The position numbers and the translations under genes are program-made. Below the pieces are notes generated by a model that saw nothing but the letters and a program-made list of their open reading frames with translations, was not told the origin of the DNA and searched no databases. From NCBI GenBank assembly GCA_028564705.1, contig JAPXFQ010001411.1, positions 323,501 through 387,500 on the forward strand: 64,000 bases of DNA, in the 5' to 3' direction. Below are positions 1-9,239 of this stretch, in pieces (the first letter of the stretch is position 1; the number at the start of each line of letters is the position of its first letter). This DNA is from Apricaphanius iberus (Eukaryota > Chordata > Actinopteri > Cyprinodontiformes > Aphaniidae).

Positions 1-1610
1 GCTCAAAATTTCCTCTATAGACCAGTTTGGCAAAATAACAGCAAGTTAAGCCTTCACCATCACTGCGTTGGCTCCCTGTTGAATATAAGCAGCAAGAAAT
101 GTACCTTTTCTCTATAGTGAAGCTGTGAAGGAAGGCTGGGAGGATGTGTTCACTCATCGGCTATTCTGATAACAGCAGAAAACTCCAGATTTGGAACAAA
201 ACACAGTTCCAGTTACACAAGCCCTTACTTACCGAGTACCATTTTCTGTCGTGACAGCACTAAAGAGTTTAGATAAACACAGGGCTGTCAGACAATAAAA
301 CATGAACGATTCCTCATTTCCATACAAATTCTCTCTGATTAGTCATACTGTTGTGGCTCTGTTGCATTCACAGAAGCCAGGAAATTACAGAACTCCCTTC
401 TTCATTAAGGTCTTAGGGCGGCTCAGTTAACGTAAACATTATTCCTTTTGGGGTGAAAAAACATTTGGGGCTTGATGAGAAATGTTTGGGACTAGAGCCA
501 GGGCAGGTGACAACCCTGGTAGCAATGCTGCTGACCTCTTTTTATTGTCCGTATTCTTTCATGAGTCTGTGAGGCTAGCATGTCTGAACACAAAGACTAA
601 GCTTTGGTTGGTATGTCTAGAAAAGAAATAAATATTCAAAACACACCTAGAGGGTTGTATGGACCAGGAAGGTACAACATCAAAAACAGTATGGATCATC
701 AGGAGATGGTTGTATAACGGGGTGTAAGTCTGTTTTTTTTACACAGGTTTTAATTTTGTATGATGCATATTGTTTTTATCTTGTATAGCACTGTGTGCTG
801 CCAGTGGTATGAAAAAAACGCTTTATTAAATAATGATAGTTTTAATTTTTATACTGTCAGCCTAATGGTTTTATTCTCATATTCCAAACTTAGCTTTTAC
901 GTCTTCATTTTGTACTTGTTAAGAAGACTTGCTCTACAACTAGTACAATGTTGTTTACTACTTCTGGTCAACCTTGGTAATGAGCTTTTAAAAAGTAGAT
1001 ATCTGGTAAAACTTTAGCCTTGGAAAAAAAAAATTCAAAGAACATCAATGGTTCAAAGCAATAAAGCACTGAAAGATGAGGACAGTAGCTGTGAGTATTT
1101 CTTCGCAGTGCAGTGGCCTGCAGAGAATGGCTGACATTTCCACTTGTGTTACATCTGTACTATTTTGCTGTGGGCTTAAATAAAGAAGAGGCGCTAAGAG
1201 CTGCAAGGTAATTGCCAAAAAAAAAAGGAAACTTAAAATGCTGATATTACTTATTTAAAATAAGAAAATAATTTCTTTTTTCGTCTGTTTTCCTCAGTAG
1301 TGTTTGGTTTCAGAGTTTTCCTTTGATCTATTTCTAATTCAGCCAGGAGTTACCAATGTGTGGGAAGTTTGTCTAACAAGCGGCACTTGATAGTAGCCTG
1401 CGCCAGACGCATGTTCACAGAGACATCAGTGGCTCACATTGCAATAAACAACAATAAACAAGGAAAAGAGCCAGGCAAAACGGCTCAAAAACAATTTATG
1501 ATTGCTTTGCTAACTGAAGCTTTATTTTACCCCCAAAATATATTGGTTGTTAAGGTTTTTCAGCAGGTGACAGATACACCTGGGCTTAAACACTATACAC
1601 ACACACAGTA
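1..1610. other. No gene or element recognised
   Basis: This stretch is AT-rich. I see no reading frame with recognisable protein motifs, no paired terminal repeats and no RNA gene. Short frames at 760-1017 and 1360-1611 look like chance. Confidence 0.5.
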
Positions 1611-1626
1611 GTAGGCACGCGGGAAG

Positions 1627-2493
1627 ATGGCGTATAACACGCGACTGCGCAGCAACAAGAACGCCGACAGCGACCAGGCCTTGTTGAATGAACTGCGAGC
1701 ACTAGGTGCTAAAATGGATCAAATGCAGGTGAAAATGGACAATATGCAAATTACGATGCAAATACAAATGGATGTGAAAATATGTGAACTCCGGGGAAGC
1801 CTTGAGAGACTGATTTCCGATGGTCAGGCTGCGTTTAAAAGCGTTTTTTCGTCATTAATATATGTTGCTGATTCCAATGCTATTTATATATGTGGGGATT
1901 TAAATAGTCGCATTGCGCACCTTAGAGATTATGTTGATGAAGACGACATCCCCCCCAGAGTTGTCTTGGATGTAGGCCTAAATAAACATGTATTAAGTTT
2001 CATTGATTTTATTAAAGATTCTAAATGTTGTGTTCTGAATGGAAGGGTTAACCCTGAAAATGATGGCTTTACCTCTGTGTCAGTCAAGGGGAGGGCTGTT
2101 GTGGATTATATAGTTAACCCACACGTGGACTTAAAAACATGCTTTGAATTCAGTGTTTTTACTCATGACCTGGTGGACAAAAATGGGCTACAGGTGACAG
2201 ATATGATAGATGATAGATGTAGGCTTTCTGATCATTCTGTCCTTTATCTGTGTTTTCAAACAAAGCAGACTCTGTGTGTTGGGAATGATATTGAATTTGG
2301 ACAACAAACTAAAAGGTTGATAAGAAAGCTTCATGATAATTTTCTTGATTCTGAAGTTTGTGATGATGCTCTAAATGTCATAAGGGAGGAATTACAATTT
2401 GGAGAAAAAACACAAGACAATATGAATTATTGTTATGAATGTCTCTGTATGGTATTAAATCAGGAAATTAGTAAATACGGACCAAAACTTTAA
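1627..2493 (+). CDS. Fused LINE ORF1 coiled coil + endonuclease C-half (288 aa)
   Basis: Residues 1-75 are polar with heptad-like repeats (MDQMQVKMDNMQ), as in the coiled-coil start of LINE ORF1 proteins. From about residue 80 the sequence changes to endonuclease: CGDLNSRI resembles the GDFN catalytic block and LSDHSVLYLCF resembles the final SDH block. The N-terminal half of the endonuclease is missing, so this is an in-frame fusion across a deletion. The ATG at 1627 sits directly behind the LINE leader. The frame ends at TAA 2491-2493, and the linker domain resumes downstream in another frame. Nuclease activity is unlikely because the first catalytic blocks are gone. The open 288-codon frame may be chance survival or a real product of a non-autonomous family. 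Confidence 0.6.
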   Translation: MAYNTRLRSNKNADSDQALLNELRALGAKMDQMQVKMDNMQITMQIQMDVKICELRGSLERLISDGQAAFKSVFSSLIYVADSNAIYICGDLNSRIAHLRDYVDEDDIPPRVVLDVGLNKHVLSFIDFIKDSKCCVLNGRVNPENDGFTSVSVKGRAVVDYIVNPHVDLKTCFEFSVFTHDLVDKNGLQVTDMIDDRCRLSDHSVLYLCFQTKQTLCVGNDIEFGQQTKRLIRKLHDNFLDSEVCDDALNVIREELQFGEKTQDNMNYCYECLCMVLNQEISKYGPKL

Positions 2494-2557
2494 ATGCATA
2501 GTAGAACTACTAGAACAAAGGCAGTATAAAATCAAACGGCCATACTGGAATAGTGAA

Positions 2558-3040
2558 TTGCAGAGTATGTGGCAAAGTGTTCGTATGGCTGAGAAAAAAT
2601 ACCTGAAATGTAAAGATCCCTCCTCAAGGCAGGAGTTATACAGGGCTTTTAGAAGTGGTCAATCTGAGTTTGATAAAAAGCTCAGAGCTTACAAAAGGCG
2701 TTATAGGAGCGGGAAAGTTCTTCAATTGGAGCAGTTTCAAAATAGTAATCCTAAATACTTCTGGCAAGAAATAGACTATAGACTTACCAGGAAAATCTTT
2801 AACTGGGATGAAGCCAACGGCCAACCCACGACTAAGGATGTTCATGAGATATCATATAAAGTAAATTTACAAATATTATTTCAGAATAATTTACAATTTA
2901 AAATACCCATTATCAAAGAAATATTATTCAACATTTATAAAAAGCAATGGGAGTTTGAAATGTTAAACAAACCTAAACTCAGAACTTATGTGCAGTTCAA
3001 AGACTGCTTTTCCACAGAGCCCTATGTGATTGAAATTTAA
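2558..3040 (+). pseudogene. LINE post-endonuclease linker joined to post-RT region
   Basis: The LINE reading frame can be followed from about 2535 (WNSELQSMWQ). It carries the basic linker normally lying between endonuclease and RT (RAYKRRYRSG, then FWQEI). After about residue 90 it jumps to a segment seen after the RT domain (KLRTYVQFK). The expected RT motifs (FxD, GVPQGS, YxDD) are absent, so about 1.5 kb of coding sequence has been lost. The next part continues in a different frame from 3030. Confidence 0.6.
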
Positions 3041-3380
3041 AAAGGAGACAGAGATCCCTGTGGGCACAGCTCAGAGCAGGAGTGCTGCCTTGGAGGTGGA
3101 GGTGGGTCGGTATGAAGGGGTTCCTGAGGAAGATCGGCTTTGTGCTGTCTCTGATTTAAGTTTGGTTGAGGATGAATTTCATTTTATATTTTATTGTTCT
3201 TTTTATAATGATTTAAGAAATGTTCTGTTTGAAAAGATTCAATGTAAGAATCCTGATTTATTTTGGTTGTCTGAAGGGGAAATGTTGGGCTGGTTGTTTT
3301 GTAAAGACTGGTTTAGTGTGGTGACATTTGTGGAGAAAGCTTGGACTTTAAGGCAAAGTACACTCTATCCCAAGATGTGA
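3030..3380 (+). pseudogene. LINE C-terminal domain remnant
   Basis: A continuation of the same LINE. It resembles the C-terminal region of fish LINE proteins in which a short Cys/His zinc-binding stretch follows RT: RLCAVSDLSLVEDEFHFIFYC, then YNDLR. The usual two-cysteine start of the knuckle reads CAVSDL, so one cysteine is lost. It ends at a stop about 120 bp before the GAATGAATGAA tail, the normal 3' UTR spacing. Confidence 0.6.
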
Positions 3381-3612
3381 TGATATTGTTTATAAGGGTA
3401 TATGGTCATCTTCTCATCTGTAATGTCAGTGTCTTATAAGTCCATGTGGGATGGGCACAAACTCTGTGCATGACACTCTAATAAAGACTATGAATGAATG
3501 AAAAAGTATTATCGGTGCTCTCAAGTCTCACGCAATGAGCGTGAGACACACACATTTCACCGACTTCCTACGCTCACACGCCACACATGCCATTTCTCAC
3601 GCTGATAAATGA

Positions 3613-4909
3613 TTAACCCTCTAGGCTCCAAAGTCGCAATATTGCGACAAGCAACATTGCTGACTTTAGCGAGCCAAGGCTGGGGATAGGGCCACTAATT
3701 TAACCGCTTAAAGACTAGGCTTATTTTGAAGCTTATTTCTCGAAAAATGCTTACCCATGAAAAAATGTGTATATTTAAGCAACCAAAAGGAGTATTTGAA
3801 CAATGTTGGTGTCATTGTAAAGGTAACATTGAGTAGAATTGATAGATGTGTCATTATGCATGTTGTCTGTTACTGGTTAGGAGAAATTGAAGATGGAACA
3901 CAGCAGAAATGTATTTCTTTTTGCTCCGCCTAAAACAACATAGTTCAACATTGAAAAACTCTATATATATTGCATGAATAGCAGTGAATACTCAATAAAA
4001 TATAAATACAAGATGTGGACATTATCTCTACAAAACTTGAAACTAATTATGTGAAACAGGACAGAACTACAGATGTTGTAGTACAGGCATATCAGGCGAG
4101 GTGTCCAATTTGGCACAAACAGTGCCATTTTTATTTCTGTTGCGTAAAAGTTATATGTTTCATTTTATAGTGTTCAGTAGACCTAAAATAAACACTTTTG
4201 GGCTTATTTCTGGTGACATTTATCAGATATAAACAGTGAAAGCAGTAAAACAAAGTTATGTCTGTACATCTTGCGCCATCTTGTGTCATAAGACAGTCTT
4301 GCCGACTGACAATCTTATTCTACGCATAAGACATTCCCCCGGAGCTGATTGGTCAATTTGCATGAGTGACACCTCATTGGAATCGCAGAAGCCTATAGAA
4401 TAATGCAAAAACTTGCAAAAGAAGATTGACAATACAGTGAACAGAGCCTACGGAAAAAGCCAGTCTCATCCGTGAATTCACTGCAAACACTTCCTAGGAA
4501 CCAAAAATTATATAGGAAACACCTGGAAGGTTTTAAATGGTGCACAAGTGATGGAATTATCAGAAAATACCCTTTATTTTCCAAAGAAATTTTTTTTACA
4601 CGGCAAGACACCGAAAGGTAAGGCTACATTTCCAACTGTGATTTTCAAAAGTGATTTTTTTGTTGTTGATGTTGTGCTGACGAAACTATGATAATACGAG
4701 TATGTTTACAAATATTTATTTACGTGGCATCTGAGTTGTGTTTGTAGTTGGTAAAAAATAGATTAGATAGCCTTGTAGCGCGTGGTCTTCTGTTTAACTT
4801 GATGTGCATTATTACTATTTTTCTGTCAGATGATGTGTTGTCTCAAGCCTGTTGAAAAAATAATTCCTAGAGTCCCCCAATTGGGGGACCCTCGGGTTTA
4901 ACAGGTTAA
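3613..4909. mobile_element. TTAA-flanked (piggyBac-type) non-autonomous element
   Basis: A 1.3-kb unit bounded by TTAA at 3613-3616 and 4906-4909, the target duplication of piggyBac-type transposons. Reading inward, each end has 20 nt and then a perfect palindrome: 16 nt at 3633-3648 (GTCGCAATATTGCGAC) on the left and 18 nt at 4872-4889 (GTCCCCCAATTGGGGGAC) on the right. Beyond TTAACC the end sequences are similar in layout more than in bases. No transposase motif is visible. The interior holds a CCAAT-type ATTGG and an octamer-like ATTTGCAT near 4345-4365. Confidence 0.65.
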
Positions 4910-4975
4910 TTACTACTTTACACCAGGAGATGGCGGACATGTGTACCTTTAATCTTGGGACACCTTTTTGGGTGT

Positions 4976-4989
4976 GTTACCATGGAAAC
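4976..4989 (+). promoter_or_regulatory. RFX X-box-like site
   Basis: GTTACCATGGAAAC fits the RFX-family X-box: two imperfect inverted half-sites with a 2-nt spacer. It lies 171 bp upstream of the ATG at 5160, a spacing common for X-boxes of ciliary genes. One 14-bp match in 64 kb could be chance. Confidence 0.35.
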
Positions 4990-5159
4990 TTTTGGAGTAA
5001 ATCGGCCTTTAAGTCACTAGAAAGTGAGTTTTAGAAAGATTAAACTTATGAGGCCGAGATGTCGGAGTCCCCCACCATGAGGTAATGGCTTATTCAGATT
5101 TTGAAGAGAAATATTTACCTCTGATCTGTTCAGTTGTCCTGGGAGAAAGTAAAACTAAA

Positions 5160-5252
5160 ATGTCCCGCAGCAACAGCCAGTCCCGTTTCGCCATGATGCT
5201 CCAAAAGCAGCAACATTCCAGCTCTGCATCAAGTTCTCCCGGTGAGAGAAAG
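5160..5252 (+). CDS. Possible orphan first coding exon (31 codons), gene unknown
   Basis: An ATG-started, Ser/Gln-rich frame (MSRSNSQSRFAMMLQKQQ) that ends in AAG followed by GTATGT, a good splice donor in phase 0. The frame stays open upstream to an ATG at 5085, but the compositional change at 5160 favours the later start. The X-box-like site upstream would suit a ciliary gene. No downstream exon was found before 6.4 kb, so this is either the first exon of a gene continuing beyond recognisable sequence, an orphan exon, or chance. I do not recognise the protein. Confidence 0.3.
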
Positions 5253-5299
5253 GTATGTGTTCAGGTAGCAAGGTGGTCATCACAACACTTATTGTGAAC

Positions 5300-6484
5300 G
5301 AGGTGGGAGGGATGTAAAAATCACTGGAAATAATAGCAGATGTGATCGAAAACAGGAGAGAAAAAAGACCGCTTATAAGCGAGTAAACAGCAGTAAAGTT
5401 CTCTGTCCCGCTGCAAGTCAGGATGATAATGATGATGATTTTGGAGAGGTTTGCTTGATAGATGAGGAAGAGTAGAATCACCAGTGGATCAGACAATTTG
5501 ATGAGCCTGTTAGTTATTTTTGGGACGGATCTGTAAAATTCTTTGGCCAATATTTTTTTTCTGTTGATTTTATATAGTGAATAGAGTAATGGAGCCACAT
5601 AAGAAAGGACATAAACAGATATATCCACCCGTTCTTGAAAAAAAGCCAAAAAAAATGAAACATATAGATGTAGAAAATACATATATAGAAAAATCTAAAT
5701 AAAAAAATAAAATTATTGATAAAAAAAAGTTTTAAACAATGTAAAAAAGCAAAAAATTGTAAAAGTCATGCAATCCAATAGTGCCAATGCCTGATGATGT
5801 CATAATATACAAATTAAATGTATGATTTTGCTCGTTACACAAACTTTGGATCATACCGAAGATTTTTCTAATTTACAGTGTACCTTTATCTATAACCATA
5901 TTAAAGCTACAACATTATGAAGTAGTGATATCAAAATTGAATATTTTATAGAAAAAAACCCGTCGCCTCGCCGCGTCAATATGAACAGTCAATGCCCACC
6001 ACAGCGGTGCGCTTGTACAGCTCATAGTACAGCTGTCTTGAGTTAGCAAATCAGAACATAGAATTTCTAAACCAATCAGAAAACAGAATGTCTTTTTGCT
6101 AGCCGGGTAAGATCCAAAATAGGCAGTGTTGTCGCTGGCTGACGAAACTTGACGAAGACAGACCTGCTCGTGAATTTTCTGTTACTCAATTTGCTAACAA
6201 GTCTAAAAACACGTTCACTGGTTGACTTTTTCCCCCCCAGATTTATCTGATGAAAGGATTTTTTCAAAGCAGCTAACACTTTGGAGCTGAAGTTGTCTAA
6301 ATTAGGGTCATCAACATGTTATTTTTGTCATTTTTAATAAAATAAGTGCTAGTGCAAGATTCCAGATCATGGATGATATCAGCATATATAATGCTATGTG
6401 GGGGATAGGTTGGTAGCTATATGTTTTATGCTCTTTTCTTTGCCATTAAGTATAAATTAAATTTGGGCTTTTAATACAAAACTA
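5300..6484. other. No gene recognised
   Basis: AT-rich sequence with a short GATGAT run near 5420-5440. A long antisense frame (5155-5682) is very hydrophobic because of the T-rich strand and shows no family motif. Confidence 0.45.
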
Positions 6485-6486
6485 TA

Positions 6487-6750
6487 CAGTGTGGCAAAAA
6501 AGTATTTGGTAGCTACCAATTGTGCAAGTTGTCCCATTTAAAAAGATAAGAGAGGTCTGTAATTTGAATTATAGGTAAACTTCAGTTAGAGACTAAAGGT
6601 AAAAAAAAAATACATTTTATGAATGTATGACATCTGTCCACATTTTCAAACAGCCATCCACCATGGCCAAGACCAGAGAGATTTCTAAGGACACCAGGGA
6701 CAAGATTGTACACCAGCACATGATCAATGCTGGGAATAACGGCATTTAAG
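6487..6750 (+). mobile_element. Tc1-like transposon, left-end fragment
   Basis: Starts with CAGTGTGGCAAAAAAGTATT directly after a TA (6485-6486). It continues through the same inverted-repeat sequence as the copy at 15.4-17.0 kb and into the first codons of transposase (ATGGCCAAGACCAGAGAG at 6663). Similarity is lost near 6750. It has many differences from the intact copy, so it is older. Confidence 0.8.
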
Positions 6751-7112
6751 TGTAACACCGTCACTAACTGTTTTAATTTTTTAGGTAATGGAGTAATGTA
6801 ATTAATTACTTTTCCTACAATTGCAACGCCATTACGGTTACTGGAGATGTAAAGTGGCGCATTACAACGTAGTCGAATGACGCACGGCAGTGTCCGTCTT
6901 TCTGACAGCCACGCTTCAGCTGAAGGGAGAGAGCAGGTGTTGGTAATGATTTGCTGGGTGGGCAGTGACCCTGAGTGATCTCGCTCACATGTTTGGTTTT
7001 GAGGATTCAAAGACTGCACAACAACTGATTCTGAGAGCTGACTGGCGTCAGCTTGCCGGAACTGCTCCCCTTTTAATCAGATGGTTGATTAGCAACCAAC
7101 AAGGAGCTCCTG
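6751..7112. other. Unassigned, with a hAT-terminus-like stretch
   Basis: 6770-6860 has repeated TAAT/TTACT words and a CATTACGGTTACTGG segment. This resembles subterminal regions of fish hAT elements, but no clean terminus or duplication is visible. Confidence 0.3.
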
Positions 7113-7630
7113 CATTGTAAAAAAAAAGTTAGGAGAACTCAAAATTTTGAGGCAACAAACTTCAGGAAAATTTTTAAGTTTGGCACCTCAACTTAAGTTA
7201 TGCATTTGATTTTGACAAACTCTCAATTCTAAGTTTTGCTAACTCAGTTTTAAGTTGGAGGGACTTGACTTTTTAAACTGTAATGAGTATGACTTCTGAG
7301 TTTATCTAACTCAAGTGTATGTTGTAGTAACTCAGACTTGACGTTATTTAAACTTTGAATCCCACATTCTTGTTACCCCATTGTAAATTGTAAAAACGTA
7401 AAATTTTGAATAGTACTGACTGTAAATCCTAATTTATACCTCAACTTTAAAAGTTCACTTACTTAAAAATAATAGCTGGTGTTTTGGTAAATATTGACTT
7501 TTCCAAACTCAGTAAAGTTATTGAGTCATAACATTTTAGATTTCAACTACTTTTAATTGTGAACTTCACAAGCTAACTTCACTATAAGTTGCTGTAACAC
7601 ACATTTCACAGTAAAAAAAATAATTACCAT
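7113..7630. repeat. AT-rich repeat family with AACTCA/AAGTT words, copy 1
   Basis: Begins ATTGTAAAAAAAAAGTTAG and contains recurrent AACTCA and AAGTT words, ending near CACAGTAAAAAAAATAA. An oppositely oriented relative lies at 48490-48690. I take it as an end or body of a non-autonomous fish element; superfamily not determined. Confidence 0.5.
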
Positions 7631-7633
7631 CTG

Positions 7634-7865
7634 TAAATATTGTTAATCTGGGGCGGCTGTGGGACTGGGGGTTCAGAGGTTGCCTTGCAAGTGGAGGGTT
7701 GCTGGTTCGAATCCCAGATCCATCCGTCTCAGTCGTTGTGTCCTTGGGCCAGACACTTCACCTACTGGTGTTGGCCAGAGGGGGCGATGGTGCAATATGG
7801 CAGCCTCGCTTCTGTCAGTCTGTGCCAGGGCAGCTGTGGCTACGATTGTAGCTTGCCTATTATAA
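7634..7865 (+). repeat. tRNA-headed SINE
   Basis: A tRNA-like head with a recognisable internal promoter B box (GGTTCGAATCC) at about 7704, followed by the Gly/Cys-rich body typical of fish SINEs (CTTGGGCCAGACACTTCACC). No poly-A or clear target duplication is seen. Frames crossing it are not genes. Confidence 0.65.
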
Positions 7866-8244
7866 ACTTATGCAAATTACAGTACCCTAACATGTGTACC
7901 TGGTTGAGTAGCCCAACTCCAAAATAACTGGCTGAACAGGAAAAAACAAAATGCTGACCTCGTAAGAGACATTTTAAGAGAAAAACTCCCTAAAACAAGA
8001 ACATATCTTTAAAATGCTAACTTCAGTATAGAGAACATAAATTACAAATAAAAAGTTATGTAATAATTTTTTTCTGTATAAAACAATGTCTTTTTTATTA
8101 GTGGCAACAGAGGAAAAAGTGACTTGAACTCTAAATTTAAGTGAGCCAGAAACTGAAAAACTGTAAGACATTAAACAAAAAAAGGTAAAGTAGATCAAAC
8201 AGCTACCACATAGGATTCACTGAAGACGTCTGTTTTTGGAGGGA

Positions 8245-8532
8245 TCTTACCCTTGCAAAGAGATTTGTCCCAAGTCCCATAAAGATTTTCTGAACTGTTT
8301 CAAACGTGTACCTCAGATCTTTTGGGTATTGAAAGTTTAAAGCATAGATCAACCCAAGGATGTAGCCAAAGCCGTTGGCAGATCTGGGAAATGCTGAAGG
8401 ACAATGGTTTCTTCCACAACAACAGCAAGATTCATCACATTTACAGAAGGTGAAGTACAGTCATCCTCCAACACAGTAAGGATACCCACGGTGATACCCA
8501 TTTTCTGCTCCTCCTCTGGGTCAGTCTCCTTC
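8245..8532 (-). pseudogene. SAMD3-like protein, C-terminal exon remnant
   Basis: On the minus strand an acceptor-like TTCTTAG precedes an exon reading LTVLEDDCTSPSVNVMNLAV, then after a one-base loss GYILGLIYALN and YTFETVQKIFM. I recognise this as the C-terminal exon of the multicopy teleost family often named sterile alpha motif domain-containing protein 3-like. The missing base, near the codons for PTA-F, breaks the frame, so it is annotated as a pseudogene. The preceding exon lies at 9003-9112. Recognition is from memory of the family. Confidence 0.5.
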
Positions 8533-8829
8533 TAAGAAGAGTTTGGAAAAAAAGGTTAATTTATTGTAAACCAAACTGAAAGATACTCATACAGGCCATC
8601 TTTCACATTAAACATTTCCACTTTAAACATGTTTCCAAAAAGCTATGTGTATATAATTTTGAAATTGATTACATCAACAACAGCTAAACTTTTGAAGGCG
8701 TGGGATATAGAGAACACAGAATGAAATTATAGTTTACATAAGACAAAGGAACAGGGAAACAGTGGATTAAAGGGATGGCTAACATTCACTTTATATTTGT
8801 GTTAATGCATAATGCTTGTTAATGCTGTG

Positions 8830-8990
8830 CATGCTTTTTCTGTGTGAGGGATTGCTGAGAATTCATGACGCAATCTTCTGTGGTTCTCTAATTCTTAAAT
8901 TAAACATTGTATTGTAATAACTCTCCTTGTAAAGTGCCTTGAGATGACATCTGTTGTGAAACGGCGCTATATAAATAAACTGAAATGAAA
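8830..8990 (+). repeat. Interspersed repeat (GGCGCTATATAAATAAA family)
   Basis: Ends CCTTGAGATGACATCTGTTG ... GGCGCTATATAAATAAA with a short TGAAATTGAATT tail, a widespread fish repeat. An inverted, longer copy sits at 32255-32645. It lies in the intron between the two SAMD3-like exons. Confidence 0.65.
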
Positions 8991-9002
8991 TTGAATTAAT
9001 TA

Positions 9003-9112
9003 CTCACAAGGCAGTTCCTGAAGAGCTTCTCATGACTGTCACGAAGATACAAAGGAAGCCCCTTCAAAGCAGTGGTTTACCGATGCATTGTGATGTCAGA
9101 AGTCTGAAAACA
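9003..9112 (-). pseudogene. SAMD3-like protein, penultimate exon remnant
   Basis: The minus strand reads LKGLPLYLRDSHEKLFRNCL and is followed directly by GTGAGTA, a consensus donor; a TTTTCAG acceptor lies about 100 nt upstream. This matches the exon before the C-terminal exon of the same family. Codons just after the acceptor include a stop (CGGTAA), so the exon is damaged. With 8245-8532 it forms two exons of one minus-strand copy. Confidence 0.45.
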
Positions 9113-9239
9113 AAGATACACCGCGCATTAGGGTCACATCATCCTTTACCTTGGGTTTTTATCTATCACAATGGATAGAGATAGCTGTTAAAAATGATAA
9201 AACTGGATATTTCTGCGCCTCAGAAACAAAACTGTTCCT

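Larger units (their letters stand above)
1612..3505 (+). mobile_element. RT-deleted non-LTR retrotransposon (LINE) with both ends kept
   Basis: A compact LINE derivative. It starts with a GC-rich leader just before the ATG at 1627 (a common LINE 5' end) and finishes with an AATAAA signal near 3481 and a short GAATGAATGAA tail. Between these ends lie, in normal LINE order, an ORF1-like coiled coil, the C-terminal half of an apurinic-type endonuclease, the post-endonuclease linker, and the C-terminal domain with its zinc-knuckle-like region. The whole RT palm, including the YxDD box, is absent. Ordered domains with clean ends suggest internal deletion, not ordinary 5' truncation. It cannot encode its own RT. 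The LINE clade is not certain. Confidence 0.75.

Noticed and set aside
5155..5682. 175-aa hydrophobic minus-strand frame
   Set aside because: Composition follows a T-rich strand; no signal or family motif; overlaps the better exon candidate.
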